Positions 1 through 8,358 of a stretch of DNA of 64,000 nt are shown here, piece by piece. Made by a program: the position numbers and the translations under genes. Source of the stretch: an uncultured Xanthomonas sp. (GTDB taxonomy: Bacteria; Pseudomonadota; Gammaproteobacteria; Xanthomonadales; Xanthomonadaceae). How positions within the stretch are numbered: position 1 is the stretch's first letter; each line of letters starts with the position of its first letter. The stretch is from the NCBI GenBank assembly GCA_943912265.1, contig CALTTS010000014.1:19534-83533 (forward strand). The letters run 5' to 3'. The notes below the pieces were generated by a model, which was not told the origin of the DNA, made no database searches, and was given only the letters and a program-made list of their open reading frames with translations.

Positions 1-1217
1 TCGATCGGCTCCATCTGCTGGCCGTCGATCTCCTTGATGATCACTTCCGGGCGCGACACCGCCAGTTCGTAGCCCTCGCGGCGCATGTTCTCGATCAGCA
101 CCGACAGGTGCAGCTCGCCGCGGCCGGAGACCAGGAACTTGTCGGCGTCCTCCAGCTGCTCCACGCGCAGGGCGACGTTGTGCACCTTCTCGCGGTCCAG
201 CCGGTCCTTGAGCTGGCGGCTGGTCAGGAACTTGCCGCCGGACAGGTCCTTGTTGCCGGCGAACGGCGAGTTGTTGACCTGGAAGGTCATCGAGATGGTC
301 GGCTCGTCCACGGTCAGCGCCGGCAGCGCCTCGGGGAAGTCGGGCGCGCAGATGGTGTCGGAGATGGTCAGCTCCTGGATGCCGGAGATGGCGACGATGT
401 CGCCGGCCTCGGCCGACTCCTGCTCGATGCGCTCCAGGCCGAGGAAGCCCAGCACCTGCAGCACCTTGCCCTGGCGCTTCTTGCCCTCGCGGTCGATGAC
501 CACCACCGGCATGTTCTTCTTCAGCGTGCCGCGCTGGATGCGGCCGATGCCGATCACGCCGACGAAGCTGTTGTAGTCCAGCTGGCTGATGCGCATCTGG
601 AACGGGCCGTCCGGGTCCACGTCCGGCTTGGGCGCGTACTTCATGATGGCTTCGTACAGCGGGGTCATGTCGCCGGAGCGGGCGTTCTCGTCGAGCGAGG
701 CGTAGCCGTTCAGCGCCGAGGCGTAGACGATCGGGAAGTCCATCTGCTCCGGGGTGGCGCCGAGACGGTCGAACAGGTCCCACACCTGCTCCACCACCCA
801 TTCCGGGCGCGCGCCGGGGCGGTCGATCTTGTTGACCACCACGATCGGCTTGAAGCCCATCGCGAACGCCTTCTGGGTGACGAAGCGCGTCTGCGGCATC
901 GGGCCGTCCATCGCGTCCACCAGGATCAGCACCGTGTCCACCATCGACAGCACGCGCTCCACCTCGCCGCCGAAGTCGGCGTGCCCGGGGGTATCGACGA
1001 TGTTGATGCGGTTGCCGTTCCAGTTGATGGCGGTGTTCTTGGCCAGGATGGTGATGCCGCGTTCCTTTTCCTGGTCGTTGCTGTCCATCACGCGGTCGGC
1101 GATCTGCGCGCGCTCGCTGAAGGTGCCCGACTGCTTGAGCAGCTGGTCGACCAGGGTGGTCTTGCCATGGTCGACGTGGGCGACGATGGCGATGTTGCGG
1201 AGGTTTTCGATGGACAT
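1..1217 (-). CDS. typA: Ribosome-associated GTPase TypA/BipA, N-terminal part (runs off the window)
   Basis: The minus strand encodes the first 405 residues of TypA/BipA, a translational GTPase related to EF-G that binds the ribosome and helps 50S maturation and stress or low-temperature growth. The start MSIENLRNIA is followed by the P-loop AHVDHGKT (residues 13-20), the G3 motif DTPGHADF and the G4 motif NKIDRPGARPEWV, which together are diagnostic for this family rather than EF-G or LepA. The beta-barrel domain II follows (YNSFVGVIGIGRIQRG) and the reading frame is open to the window edge. Family length is about 610 residues, so roughly 200 C-terminal residues lie outside. A TATAAT -10 box stands 48 bases upstream of the start. 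Identification is secure. Confidence 0.96.
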   Translation of the reverse strand, partial: MSIENLRNIAIVAHVDHGKTTLVDQLLKQSGTFSERAQIADRVMDSNDQEKERGITILAKNTAINWNGNRINIVDTPGHADFGGEVERVLSMVDTVLILVDAMDGPMPQTRFVTQKAFAMGFKPIVVVNKIDRPGARPEWVVEQVWDLFDRLGATPEQMDFPIVYASALNGYASLDENARSGDMTPLYEAIMKYAPKPDVDPDGPFQMRISQLDYNSFVGVIGIGRIQRGTLKKNMPVVVIDREGKKRQGKVLQVLGFLGLERIEQESAEAGDIVAISGIQELTISDTICAPDFPEALPALTVDEPTISMTFQVNNSPFAGNKDLSGGKFLTSRQLKDRLDREKVHNVALRVEQLEDADKFLVSGRGELHLSVLIENMRREGYELAVSRPEVIIKEIDGQQMEPI

Positions 1218-1264
1218 GCGGAGTGGGCGCCGGAAACGCCTGACCTGTATGGGGTAAGCCGCGC

Positions 1265-1270
1265 ATTATA
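1265..1270 (-). promoter_or_regulatory. -10 box of the typA promoter
   Basis: A perfect TATAAT on the minus strand, 48 bases upstream of the typA start. No good -35 hexamer is visible at 16-18 bases, so only the -10 is called. Confidence 0.5.
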
Positions 1271-1433
1271 TCCGGTTGCCGGGCCGGCCGGATCGTGCTC
1301 GCTGGCCGGCGCATGAACCCGGTGCCGGAGGCGCCCGGCACCGCCCCGGCGCGACCATCGGACCGGGTGCCGGCAGGGGCGGGGGTGTATCCTGTGCGGC
1401 CGAGAAAACACGCCACCGAGCGCCAAGGAACCC

Positions 1434-1928
1434 ATGTCCCTGACTGCCACTTTCGACACCGCCCGCGGCCCGATCAAGGTCGAGCTGTTCGCCGACAAGG
1501 CGCCGCTGACGGTCGCCAACTTCGTCAATCTGGCCAAGCGCGGCTTCTACGACGGCCTGACCTTCCACCGCGTGATCCCGGATTTCATGATCCAGGGCGG
1601 CTGCCCGAACGGCACCGGCACCGGTGGCCCGGGCTATCGCTTCGAGGACGAGACCGGCAACGGCGTGGCCCACGAGCGCGGTTCGCTGTCGATGGCCAAT
1701 GCCGGCCCCAACACCAACGGCAGCCAGTTCTTCATCACCCACGTCAAGACCGACTGGCTGGACGGCCGCCACACCGTGTTCGGCAAGGTGCTGGAAGGCC
1801 AGGACGTGGTGGATTCGATCAAGCAGGGCGACGTCATCGCCAAGGTGACGGTCGAGGGCGACGCCGACGCGGCGCTGGCCGCCAAGGCCGACCGCGTGGC
1901 CGAGTGGAACAAGATCCTCGCCGCCTGA
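1434..1928 (+). CDS. ppiB: Cyclophilin-type peptidyl-prolyl cis-trans isomerase
   Basis: A 164-residue single-domain cyclophilin that catalyses cis-trans isomerisation of prolyl bonds during protein folding. Signature stretches are FHRVIPDFMIQGG (residues 44-56, with the catalytic arginine in FHR), GSQFFI (96-101) and LDGRHTVFG (109-117). No signal peptide is present, so it is the cytoplasmic PpiB type rather than periplasmic PpiA. The start follows the sequence CAAGGAACCC, a usable ribosome site. It stands alone between divergent typA and mdh, 82 bases before mdh. Confidence 0.95.
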   Translation: MSLTATFDTARGPIKVELFADKAPLTVANFVNLAKRGFYDGLTFHRVIPDFMIQGGCPNGTGTGGPGYRFEDETGNGVAHERGSLSMANAGPNTNGSQFFITHVKTDWLDGRHTVFGKVLEGQDVVDSIKQGDVIAKVTVEGDADAALAAKADRVAEWNKILAA

Positions 1929-2010
1929 TCCGCAGATTCCCCGCCGGGACGGCCGCGTCGCGGCCTCCCGCGCCGATTCAACCAACCCGCACTTCCGCAG
2001 AGGATTCCCC

Positions 2011-2997
2011 ATGAAGACCCCCGTACGTGTCGCAGTCACCGGCGCCGCCGGCAACATCGGTTACGCCCTGCTGTTCCGCATCGCTTCCGGCGAAATGCTG
2101 GGCAAGGACCAGCCGGTCATCCTGCAGCTGCTCGAAATTGACAACGAGAAGGCCCAGGCCGCGCTGAAGGGCGTGGTGATGGAGCTGGAAGACTGCGCGT
2201 TCCCGCTGCTGGCCGGCGTGGTCACCACCGCCGACCCGCTGGTCGCCTTCAAGGACGCCGACGTGGCCCTGCTGGTCGGCGCGCGTCCGCGCGGCCCGGG
2301 CATGGAGCGCAAGGACCTGCTGCTGGAGAACGCCAAGATCTTCACCGTGCAGGGCAAGGCGCTCAACGCCGTCGCCAAGCGCGACGTCAAGGTGCTGGTG
2401 GTCGGCAACCCGGCCAACACCAACGCCTACATCGCCATGAAGTCGGCCCCGGACCTGGATCCGAAGAACTTCACCGCGATGCTGCGGCTGGACCACAACC
2501 GCGCGCTGAGCCAGCTCTCGCACAAGCTCGGCAAGCCGGTCGGCGGCATCCGCAAGCTGGTGGTGTGGGGCAACCACAGCCCGACCATGTACCCGGACTA
2601 CCGCTTCGCCACCGCCGATGGCGCCTCCATCGCCGAGGCGATCAACGACCAGGAGTGGAACGCCAACACCTTCATCCCGACCGTGGGCAAGCGCGGCGCG
2701 GCGATCATCGCCGCGCGCGGCCTGTCCTCGGCCGCTTCGGCCGCCAACGCCGCCATCGACCACATCCACGACTGGGTGCTGGGCAGCGGCGGCGAGTGGG
2801 TGACCATGGGCGTGCCGTCCGACGGTTCCTACGGCATCCCGGAAGGCGTGGTGTTCGGCTTCCCGGTGACCACCGAGAACGGCAAGTACACCATCGTCAA
2901 GGACCTGCCGATCGACGACTTCTCCAAGAAGTACATCGACATCACCCTGGCCGAGCTGGAAGAAGAGCGCGCCGGCGTGGCCGACCTGCTCAAGTAA
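2011..2997 (+). CDS. mdh: Malate dehydrogenase, NAD-dependent
   Basis: A 328-residue malate dehydrogenase interconverting malate and oxaloacetate in the TCA cycle. The NAD-binding motif VTGAAGNIGY is at residues 9-18, the substrate-binding arginines sit in GARPRGPGMERKDLL (around 90-104), the active-site loop LDHNRALSQL is at 160-169 and the catalytic histidine is His189 in GNHSPTMYPD. The GAAGNIGY fold and length place it with the cytosolic-type (group 2) malate dehydrogenases common in Xanthomonadaceae, not the E. coli type. A strong intrinsic terminator follows directly. Confidence 0.97.
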   Translation: MKTPVRVAVTGAAGNIGYALLFRIASGEMLGKDQPVILQLLEIDNEKAQAALKGVVMELEDCAFPLLAGVVTTADPLVAFKDADVALLVGARPRGPGMERKDLLLENAKIFTVQGKALNAVAKRDVKVLVVGNPANTNAYIAMKSAPDLDPKNFTAMLRLDHNRALSQLSHKLGKPVGGIRKLVVWGNHSPTMYPDYRFATADGASIAEAINDQEWNANTFIPTVGKRGAAIIAARGLSSAASAANAAIDHIHDWVLGSGGEWVTMGVPSDGSYGIPEGVVFGFPVTTENGKYTIVKDLPIDDFSKKYIDITLAELEEERAGVADLLK

Positions 2998-3031
2998 GCA
3001 GCGCGCTGCCGGCCGCGTGCCGGACGCGACG

Positions 3032-3062
3032 GAAAAGCCGGGCCATGCCCGGCTTTTCTTTT
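3032..3062 (+). terminator. Intrinsic terminator after mdh
   Basis: A perfect 12-bp stem GAAAAGCCGGGC / GCCCGGCTTTTC with a 3-base CAT loop followed by TTTT. Confidence 0.9.
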
Positions 3063-3205
3063 GCTTCCCGCGGAAAGCCCGGACCGCACGGTGGCGCCGG
3101 ATCCTTCGCAGAGCGGCCTGTCCGCGCTGCGTTTGACCAAAGTTTGAGGGAAGCCGCCGCGGCGCTTGGCTACGCTGTCGCGATCCCCCTCCCGTGGTGC
3201 GCGAC

Positions 3206-4834
3206 ATGTCCAATCCGTACGAACTTGGCCTGGACCGGAATCCGGCCAACTACACGCCGCTTTCGCCGCTGTCCTACCTGCGCAAGGCGGCCGAGGTGCA
3301 CCCGCGGCGGCTGGCCGTCGTGCATGGCGACGTTCGCCGCGACTGGGGCGAGGTCCACGCGCGCTGCCGCCGGCTGGCTTCGGCGCTGCACGCGCGCGGC
3401 ATCGGCCGCGGCGACACGGTGGCGGCGATGCTGCCCAACGTGCCGGCCATGGTGGAGCTGCATTTCGGCCCGGCCATGATCGGTGCGGTGCTCAATGCGC
3501 TGAACACGCGGCTGGATGCCGAGACCCTGGCTTTCATGCTCGAACACGGCGAAGCCAAGGTGCTGTTCACCGATCGCGAATTTTCGCCGGTGATCGCCAA
3601 GGCGCTGGCGCTGGTCAAGCGCCCGCTGCTGGTGGTCGACGTGGACGACGCGCTGGCCGAGGGCGGCGAGCTGATCGGCCAGATCGAATACGAGGCCTTG
3701 CTCGAAACCGGCGACCCGCAATTCGCGTGGTCGCTGCCGGCCGACGAGTGGGACGCGATCTCGCTGAACTATACCTCCGGCACCACCGGCGACCCGAAGG
3801 GCGTGGTCTACCACCACCGCGGCGCCTACCTCAACGCGGTGGCCAACGTCATCGACTGGTCGATGCCGCAGCACCCGGTGTACCTGTGGACGCTGCCGAT
3901 GTTCCACTGCAACGGCTGGTGTTTCCCGTGGACGGTGGCGGCCACCGCCGGCGTCAACGTGTGCTTGCGCAAGTTCGATGCGAAGCTGGTGTTCGAACTG
4001 ATGCGCGCGCACGGCGTCACCCATTTCTGCGGCGCGCCGATCATCCACAGCACGCTGGTGGCCGCGCCGGAGGCCTGGAAGGAGGGCATCGTCGGGGTGA
4101 AGGCGCAGGTGGCCGGCGCCGCGCCGCCGGCGGCGGTGATCGAGGGCATGGAGCGCATGGGCTTCCAGATCGCCCACGTCTACGGCCTGACCGAGGTGTA
4201 CGGGCCGGCGGCGCTGTGCGTGCAGCAGCAGGCCTGGACCGGGCGGCCGATCGAGGAACTGGCCGAACTCAACAGCCGCCAGGGCGTGGCCTGCCTGCTG
4301 CAGGAGGACATGCAGGTGCGCGACCCGATCACGATGGCGCCGGTGGCGCACGACGGCGAGGCCATCGGCGAGATCATGTTCCGCGGCAACATCACCATGA
4401 AGGGCTACCTGAAGAACCCCAAGGCCACCGAGCAGGCGTTCGAGGGCGGCTGGTTCCACACCGGCGATCTGGCCGTGGTGTATCCGGACGGCTACGTGAA
4501 GATCCGCGACCGCTCCAAGGACGTGATCATCTCCGGCGGCGAGAACATTTCTTCCATCGAGGTGGAGGACGTTCTGTGCCATCACCCGGACGTGCTCAGC
4601 GCGGCGGTGGTGGCGCGCCCGGACGACAAGTGGGGCGAGACGCCGTGCGCCTTCGTCGAGATCCGCGAGGACCGCAGGCTCAGCCCGGACGAGATCATCG
4701 GCTACTGCCGCGAGCACATGGCGCGCTTCAAGGTGCCGAAGACCGTGGTGTTCGGGCCGCTGCCGCGCACGGCCACCGGCAAGGTGCAGAAGTTCGTGCT
4801 GCGCGAGCAGGCCAGGCACCTCGAGGAGGGCTGA
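3206..4834 (+). CDS. AMP-forming acyl-CoA synthetase (fatty-acid / AlkK-like)
   Basis: A 542-residue member of the ANL adenylating superfamily that activates a carboxylic acid to its CoA thioester through an acyl-AMP. The P-loop-like motif YTSGTTGDPKG, the motif GLTEVYGPA, the hinge TGDLAVVYPDGYVKIRDR, the CoA-domain motif SGGENISSIEVED and the C-terminal catalytic lysine region LPRTATGKVQKF are all present. The overall pattern resembles medium- or long-chain acyl-CoA synthetases of the AlkK type, but the chain length cannot be read from the sequence. The ATG at 3206 was chosen over the GTG at 3194 because MSNPYELGLDRN begins the conserved N-terminus. A hairpin ends the unit. Confidence 0.88.
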   Translation: MSNPYELGLDRNPANYTPLSPLSYLRKAAEVHPRRLAVVHGDVRRDWGEVHARCRRLASALHARGIGRGDTVAAMLPNVPAMVELHFGPAMIGAVLNALNTRLDAETLAFMLEHGEAKVLFTDREFSPVIAKALALVKRPLLVVDVDDALAEGGELIGQIEYEALLETGDPQFAWSLPADEWDAISLNYTSGTTGDPKGVVYHHRGAYLNAVANVIDWSMPQHPVYLWTLPMFHCNGWCFPWTVAATAGVNVCLRKFDAKLVFELMRAHGVTHFCGAPIIHSTLVAAPEAWKEGIVGVKAQVAGAAPPAAVIEGMERMGFQIAHVYGLTEVYGPAALCVQQQAWTGRPIEELAELNSRQGVACLLQEDMQVRDPITMAPVAHDGEAIGEIMFRGNITMKGYLKNPKATEQAFEGGWFHTGDLAVVYPDGYVKIRDRSKDVIISGGENISSIEVEDVLCHHPDVLSAAVVARPDDKWGETPCAFVEIREDRRLSPDEIIGYCREHMARFKVPKTVVFGPLPRTATGKVQKFVLREQARHLEEG

Positions 4835-4868
4835 ACCGCGCCGGCCCGGGCCGGCTGAGGGGCATCGC

Positions 4869-4892
4869 GACGGCCGCCTGCGGGCGGCCGTC
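4869..4892 (+). terminator. Terminator-like hairpin after the acyl-CoA synthetase gene
   Basis: A perfect 10-bp stem GACGGCCGCC / GGCGGCCGTC with a 4-base loop, followed by CGCGTTTG. The T tract is short, so this is less certain than the other terminators. Confidence 0.55.
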
Positions 4893-5050
4893 CGCGTTTG
4901 CGGCGCTGCCGGGGCGTGGCGGATTCGCATGCGAAGTTTTGTGCGGGGCGGGGCTTTCGACGTTGGTCGCGGCCTCGACCAAGGTCGGGGGATCGGCCGC
5001 GCGGGCCGCGTCTATGCTCGGTCCATGCACCACGCCTTGGGAGGGGCCGC

Positions 5051-6955
5051 ATGGACTACGCAACGCTGTACCGGCAGTCGATCGAGCAGCCGGAGGAATT
5101 CTGGGGCGAGCAGGCCGGGCTGATCCACTGGCACGTGCCGCCGCAGAAGATCCTCGACTACTCCAATCCGCCGTTCCGCAAGTGGTTCGTCGGCGGCCAG
5201 ACCAACCTCTGCTACAACGCGGTGGACCGGCACCTGACCGAGCGCGCCGACCAGCTCGCGCTGGTGGCGGTCTCCACCGAAACCGGCGTCACCCGCGAGA
5301 TCACCTACCGCGAGCTGTACCGCGAGGTGAACGCATTCGCCGCCGTGCTCAAGCGGCTCGGCGTCGGCCGCGGCGACCGCGTGGTCATCTACATGCCGAA
5401 CATGGCCGAGGCGGTGTTCGCGATGCTGGCCTGCGCGCGCATCGGCGCCATCCACTCGGTGGTGTTCGGCGGGTTTGCCGCGCACAACCTGGCCGTGCGC
5501 ATCGACGATGCACAGCCCAAGTTGCTGATCGCCGCCGACGCCGGCATGCGCGGCGGCAAGGTGATCCCGTACAAGCCGCTGGTCGACGCCGCCTGCACGC
5601 AGGCGAAGACGCCGCCGCCGAAGGTGCTGATCGTCTCGCGCGGGCTCGATCCGGCCGAGCCGAAGGTGCCCGGCCGCGACGAGGACTACGCCACCCTGCG
5701 CGCGCAGGCCGGCGATGCCGAGGTGCCGGTGGAGTGGCTGGAGTCCAACGAGCCCAGCTACCTGCTCTACACCTCCGGCACCACCGGCAAGCCCAAGGGC
5801 GTGCAGCGCGACGTGGGCGGCTATGCGGTGGCGATGGCGCAGTCGATGCGCACCGTGTTCGATTGCGCGCCCGGGCAGGTGATGTTCTCCACCTCCGACG
5901 TGGGCTGGGCGGTGGGCCACTCGTACAACGTGTACGGCCCGCTGATCGGCGGCTGCACCTCGCTGCTGTACGAGGGCCTGCCGACCCATCCGGACCCGGG
6001 CATCTGGTGGGCGCTGTGCGAGCAGTACGGCGTGCGCACGATGTTCTCCTCGCCCACCGCCATCCGCGTGCTGAAGAAGTCCGACGTGGACTTCATCCGC
6101 CGCCACGACCTGTCCAGCCTGAAGTACCTGTTCCTGGCCGGCGAACCGCTGGACGAGCCGACCGCGCACTGGATCGACGACGCGCTGGCCGGCGTGCACG
6201 TCATCGACAACTACTGGCAGACCGAGACCGGCTGGCCGGCGCTGACCCTGCTGCCGGGCGTGGACATGAAGCCGGTGAAGTTCGGCTCGCCCGGCTTCCC
6301 CAACCTCGGCTACCGGATGAAGGTGATCGACGAGGCCAGCGGCGAGGAGGTCGCGCCGGGGCAGAAGGGCGTGCTGGTGATGACCCCGCCGCTGCCGCCG
6401 GGCTGCATGAGCACCATCTGGAACGACGACGCGCGCTTCCTGCAGAGCTACTTCAGCCACTTCAAGGAACTGCTGTACAGCTCGCTGGACTGGGCGATCC
6501 GCGACGAGGACGGCTACACCTTCATCCTCGGACGCACCGACGACGTGATCAACGTCGCCGGCCACCGGCTGGGCACGCGCGAGATCGAGGAATCGGTGTC
6601 CGGCCACGAGGCGGTGGCCGAAGCGGCGGTCATCGGCGTGGCCGACGAGCTGAAGGGGCAGGTGCCGATCGTGTTCGCCACGCTGCGCCAGGCCATCGAC
6701 GAGCACGGCGCGCGCCGGGCGGCGGCCGACGGCATGCGCAAGGTGGTCGAGCAGAGCCTCGGCGCGGTGGCGCGCCCGGCGCGGGTGTACATCGTCAACG
6801 CGCTGCCGAAAACCCGCTCCGGCAAGCTGCTGCGGCGCTCGCTGCAGGCGCTGGCACGCGGCGACGACCCGGGCGACCTGTCCACCCTCGACGACCCGAA
6901 CGCGCTGGAGGAAGTGCGGCGCGCGCTGGAGCGCGGGCCGGACATCGGCGGCTGA
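5051..6955 (+). CDS. prpE: Propionyl-CoA synthetase
   Basis: A 634-residue acetyl-CoA-synthetase-family enzyme that activates propionate to propionyl-CoA, the entry step of the 2-methylcitrate cycle. It shows YTSGTTGKPKG followed by VQRDVGGYAVAMAQSM, a stretch typical of PrpE rather than Acs, then NYWQTETGWPALT, LGRTDDVINVAGHRLGT and the C-terminal lysine motif LPKTRSGKLLRRSL. The ATG at 5051 follows GGGAGGGGCCGC and gives the expected N-terminus MDYATLYRQSIEQPEEFW. It is transcribed alone, convergent with the regulator-like citrate synthase gene and about 1.4 kb from prpB, so the propionate genes form one cluster in separate units. Confidence 0.93.
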   Translation: MDYATLYRQSIEQPEEFWGEQAGLIHWHVPPQKILDYSNPPFRKWFVGGQTNLCYNAVDRHLTERADQLALVAVSTETGVTREITYRELYREVNAFAAVLKRLGVGRGDRVVIYMPNMAEAVFAMLACARIGAIHSVVFGGFAAHNLAVRIDDAQPKLLIAADAGMRGGKVIPYKPLVDAACTQAKTPPPKVLIVSRGLDPAEPKVPGRDEDYATLRAQAGDAEVPVEWLESNEPSYLLYTSGTTGKPKGVQRDVGGYAVAMAQSMRTVFDCAPGQVMFSTSDVGWAVGHSYNVYGPLIGGCTSLLYEGLPTHPDPGIWWALCEQYGVRTMFSSPTAIRVLKKSDVDFIRRHDLSSLKYLFLAGEPLDEPTAHWIDDALAGVHVIDNYWQTETGWPALTLLPGVDMKPVKFGSPGFPNLGYRMKVIDEASGEEVAPGQKGVLVMTPPLPPGCMSTIWNDDARFLQSYFSHFKELLYSSLDWAIRDEDGYTFILGRTDDVINVAGHRLGTREIEESVSGHEAVAEAAVIGVADELKGQVPIVFATLRQAIDEHGARRAAADGMRKVVEQSLGAVARPARVYIVNALPKTRSGKLLRRSLQALARGDDPGDLSTLDDPNALEEVRRALERGPDIGG

Positions 6956-7003
6956 GGCGCCGTTGCCGCGCGGCGGCCGGGCCGCGGAGGGCTGCGCGGC
7001 CGT

Positions 7004-8227
7004 TCAGCCCGGTGCGCCGCCTTCGGGCACCGCGCCGACGTAATGTGCGCGCGGCCGGATCAGCTTGCCGAGGGCCTGCTGTTCCAGCGCGTGCGCCAGC
7101 CAGCCGGTGAGCCGGCCGGAGGCGAACAGCACCAGTGCCGGCGTGGCCGGCAGGCCGTAGACGTGGCAGGTCGCCGCCAGCAGGAAGTCGATGTTCGGGC
7201 GCTGGCCGCTGGCGGCCTCGCCGCCGGCGATGACCTGGTCGATGGCGCGCATCGCCGCGGTGCGGCCGCGATGGGTGCGCAGCATCGCCAGCAGCGTGCT
7301 CGCGCGCGGGTCGCCGTCCGGGTACAGCGCGTGGCCGAAGCCGGGCAGGTCGTCGCCGCGGTTCCAGCGCGCCTGCACGTGGTCGGCGGGCCGGCCGCTG
7401 TCGCGGGCCTCGGCGATCAGCGCGTAGGCGCGCGCGGTGGCGCCGCCGTGGCGCGGGCCGGACAGGGCCGACAGGCCGGTGCAGACGGTGGCGTGCAGAT
7501 GCGCGCCGGTGGAGGCCACCACGCGCGCGGCGAAGGCGGACACGTTCAGTTCGTGGTCGGCGCACAGCACCAACGCGGCGCGCACGATGTCGGCGAAGGC
7601 GTCGTCGCCCGGCCGCCATGCGTGCGCGAGCAGGCGGTGCACGGGGCGCGCGCCCGGTTCGGCGGCGACCAGCAGGGCGGCGTTCTGGCGCAGCAGGCCG
7701 GCGGCGATGTCGTGGCGCACGCTGAGGTCGAGGTTGAACGAATGGCGCACGTCCAGCCCCAGCAGCGGGATCACCGACAGCGCCCGTTCCAGCGGCGGCA
7801 GTTCGGCGTCGCGCGCGATCGCGGCGGCGCGGCGCGGCCATGCGTTCAGGGCCGGAGCGGCGAACGGGTCGTGTTCGCCGCAGTCCCACAGCAGGCGCGC
7901 GGTGTCTTCCAAGGTGGCCCCGGCGTGGACCATGTCCACCGCCGAGCGCCCGCGGTAGCAGGGCCCGTCCGGGCGGATCAGCGAGATGCCGGTTTCCAGC
8001 ACCGGCAGGCCGCGGTCCAGGCTTTGCGCCGCGCCGCGCGCCGCGCCGCGGCCGATGCGCTTGCGCTGCGCCAGCCGTTCCACGTCCTGGCGCAGGTAGA
8101 CCCGGCTGCGGTGGTCCAGCCCGGGGCGCGAGGCCAGCAGGCCGCGGCTGACGTAGGCGTACAGCGTGGCGGTGCTGATGCCGAGCACGGCGCAGGCCTC
8201 GCGGGCGGAGATGAGCTCGTGGTCCAT
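7004..8227 (-). CDS. Citrate/methylcitrate synthase-family protein with N-terminal helix-turn-helix
   Basis: A 407-residue two-part protein. Residues 1-60 form a MerR/excisionase-type helix-turn-helix (ISAREACAVLGISTATLYAYVSRGLL); residues 75-400 are a complete citrate-synthase domain. The three catalytic positions of the family are retained: His225 (ADHELN), His299 (GFGHALY) and Asp347 (NIDFLL), as is HGGA at 260-263. It is divergently transcribed from prpB across a 131-base gap filled with TTGATC palindromes, only 10 bases from its own start. The arrangement suggests a DNA-binding enzyme or enzyme-derived sensor that controls prpB-prpC and itself; that role is inference. It could instead simply be a citrate synthase paralogue. 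An upstream start at 8263 is possible but would put the operator inside the coding region. Confidence 0.85.
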   Translation of the reverse strand: MDHELISAREACAVLGISTATLYAYVSRGLLASRPGLDHRSRVYLRQDVERLAQRKRIGRGAARGAAQSLDRGLPVLETGISLIRPDGPCYRGRSAVDMVHAGATLEDTARLLWDCGEHDPFAAPALNAWPRRAAAIARDAELPPLERALSVIPLLGLDVRHSFNLDLSVRHDIAAGLLRQNAALLVAAEPGARPVHRLLAHAWRPGDDAFADIVRAALVLCADHELNVSAFAARVVASTGAHLHATVCTGLSALSGPRHGGATARAYALIAEARDSGRPADHVQARWNRGDDLPGFGHALYPDGDPRASTLLAMLRTHRGRTAAMRAIDQVIAGGEAASGQRPNIDFLLAATCHVYGLPATPALVLFASGRLTGWLAHALEQQALGKLIRPRAHYVGAVPEGGAPG

Positions 8228-8236
8228 GCGGAAAGG

Positions 8237-8263
8237 TTGATCGATGCGATCAAGATTGATCAA
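8237..8263. promoter_or_regulatory. Palindromic operator candidate between the HTH-citrate synthase gene and prpB
   Basis: TTGATCG ATG CGATCAA (8237-8253) is a perfect 7-bp inverted repeat with a 3-base spacer; two bases later TTGATCAA (8256-8263) is a second, 8-bp palindrome. The half-site TTGATC thus occurs four times in 27 bases. TTGATC at 8256-8261 with CAGATT at 8279-8284 (17-base spacing) could be the prpB promoter, in which case the second palindrome covers the -35. The adjacent helix-turn-helix citrate synthase is the obvious candidate binder. Confidence 0.6.
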
Positions 8264-8305
8264 TGGATGGGATGGTGCCAGATTGCGCGCCAGAACGCAG
8301 GGCGG

Positions 8306-8326
8306 GGCACGCGCGGGGCGCGTGCC
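8306..8326 (+). other. GC-rich hairpin in the prpB leader
   Basis: A perfect 9-bp stem GGCACGCGC / GCGCGTGCC with a GGG loop, 32 bases before the prpB start. It has no T tract; a role in mRNA stability or expression is only a guess. Confidence 0.35.
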
Positions 8327-8358
8327 GCGGCCGACCTACCACCGCAGGAGAAACCGAC

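Noticed and set aside
3166..7110. A 1314-residue plus-strand frame over both acyl-CoA synthetase genes
   Set aside because: It is a frame-shifted reading of two well-supported genes; it has no family motif.
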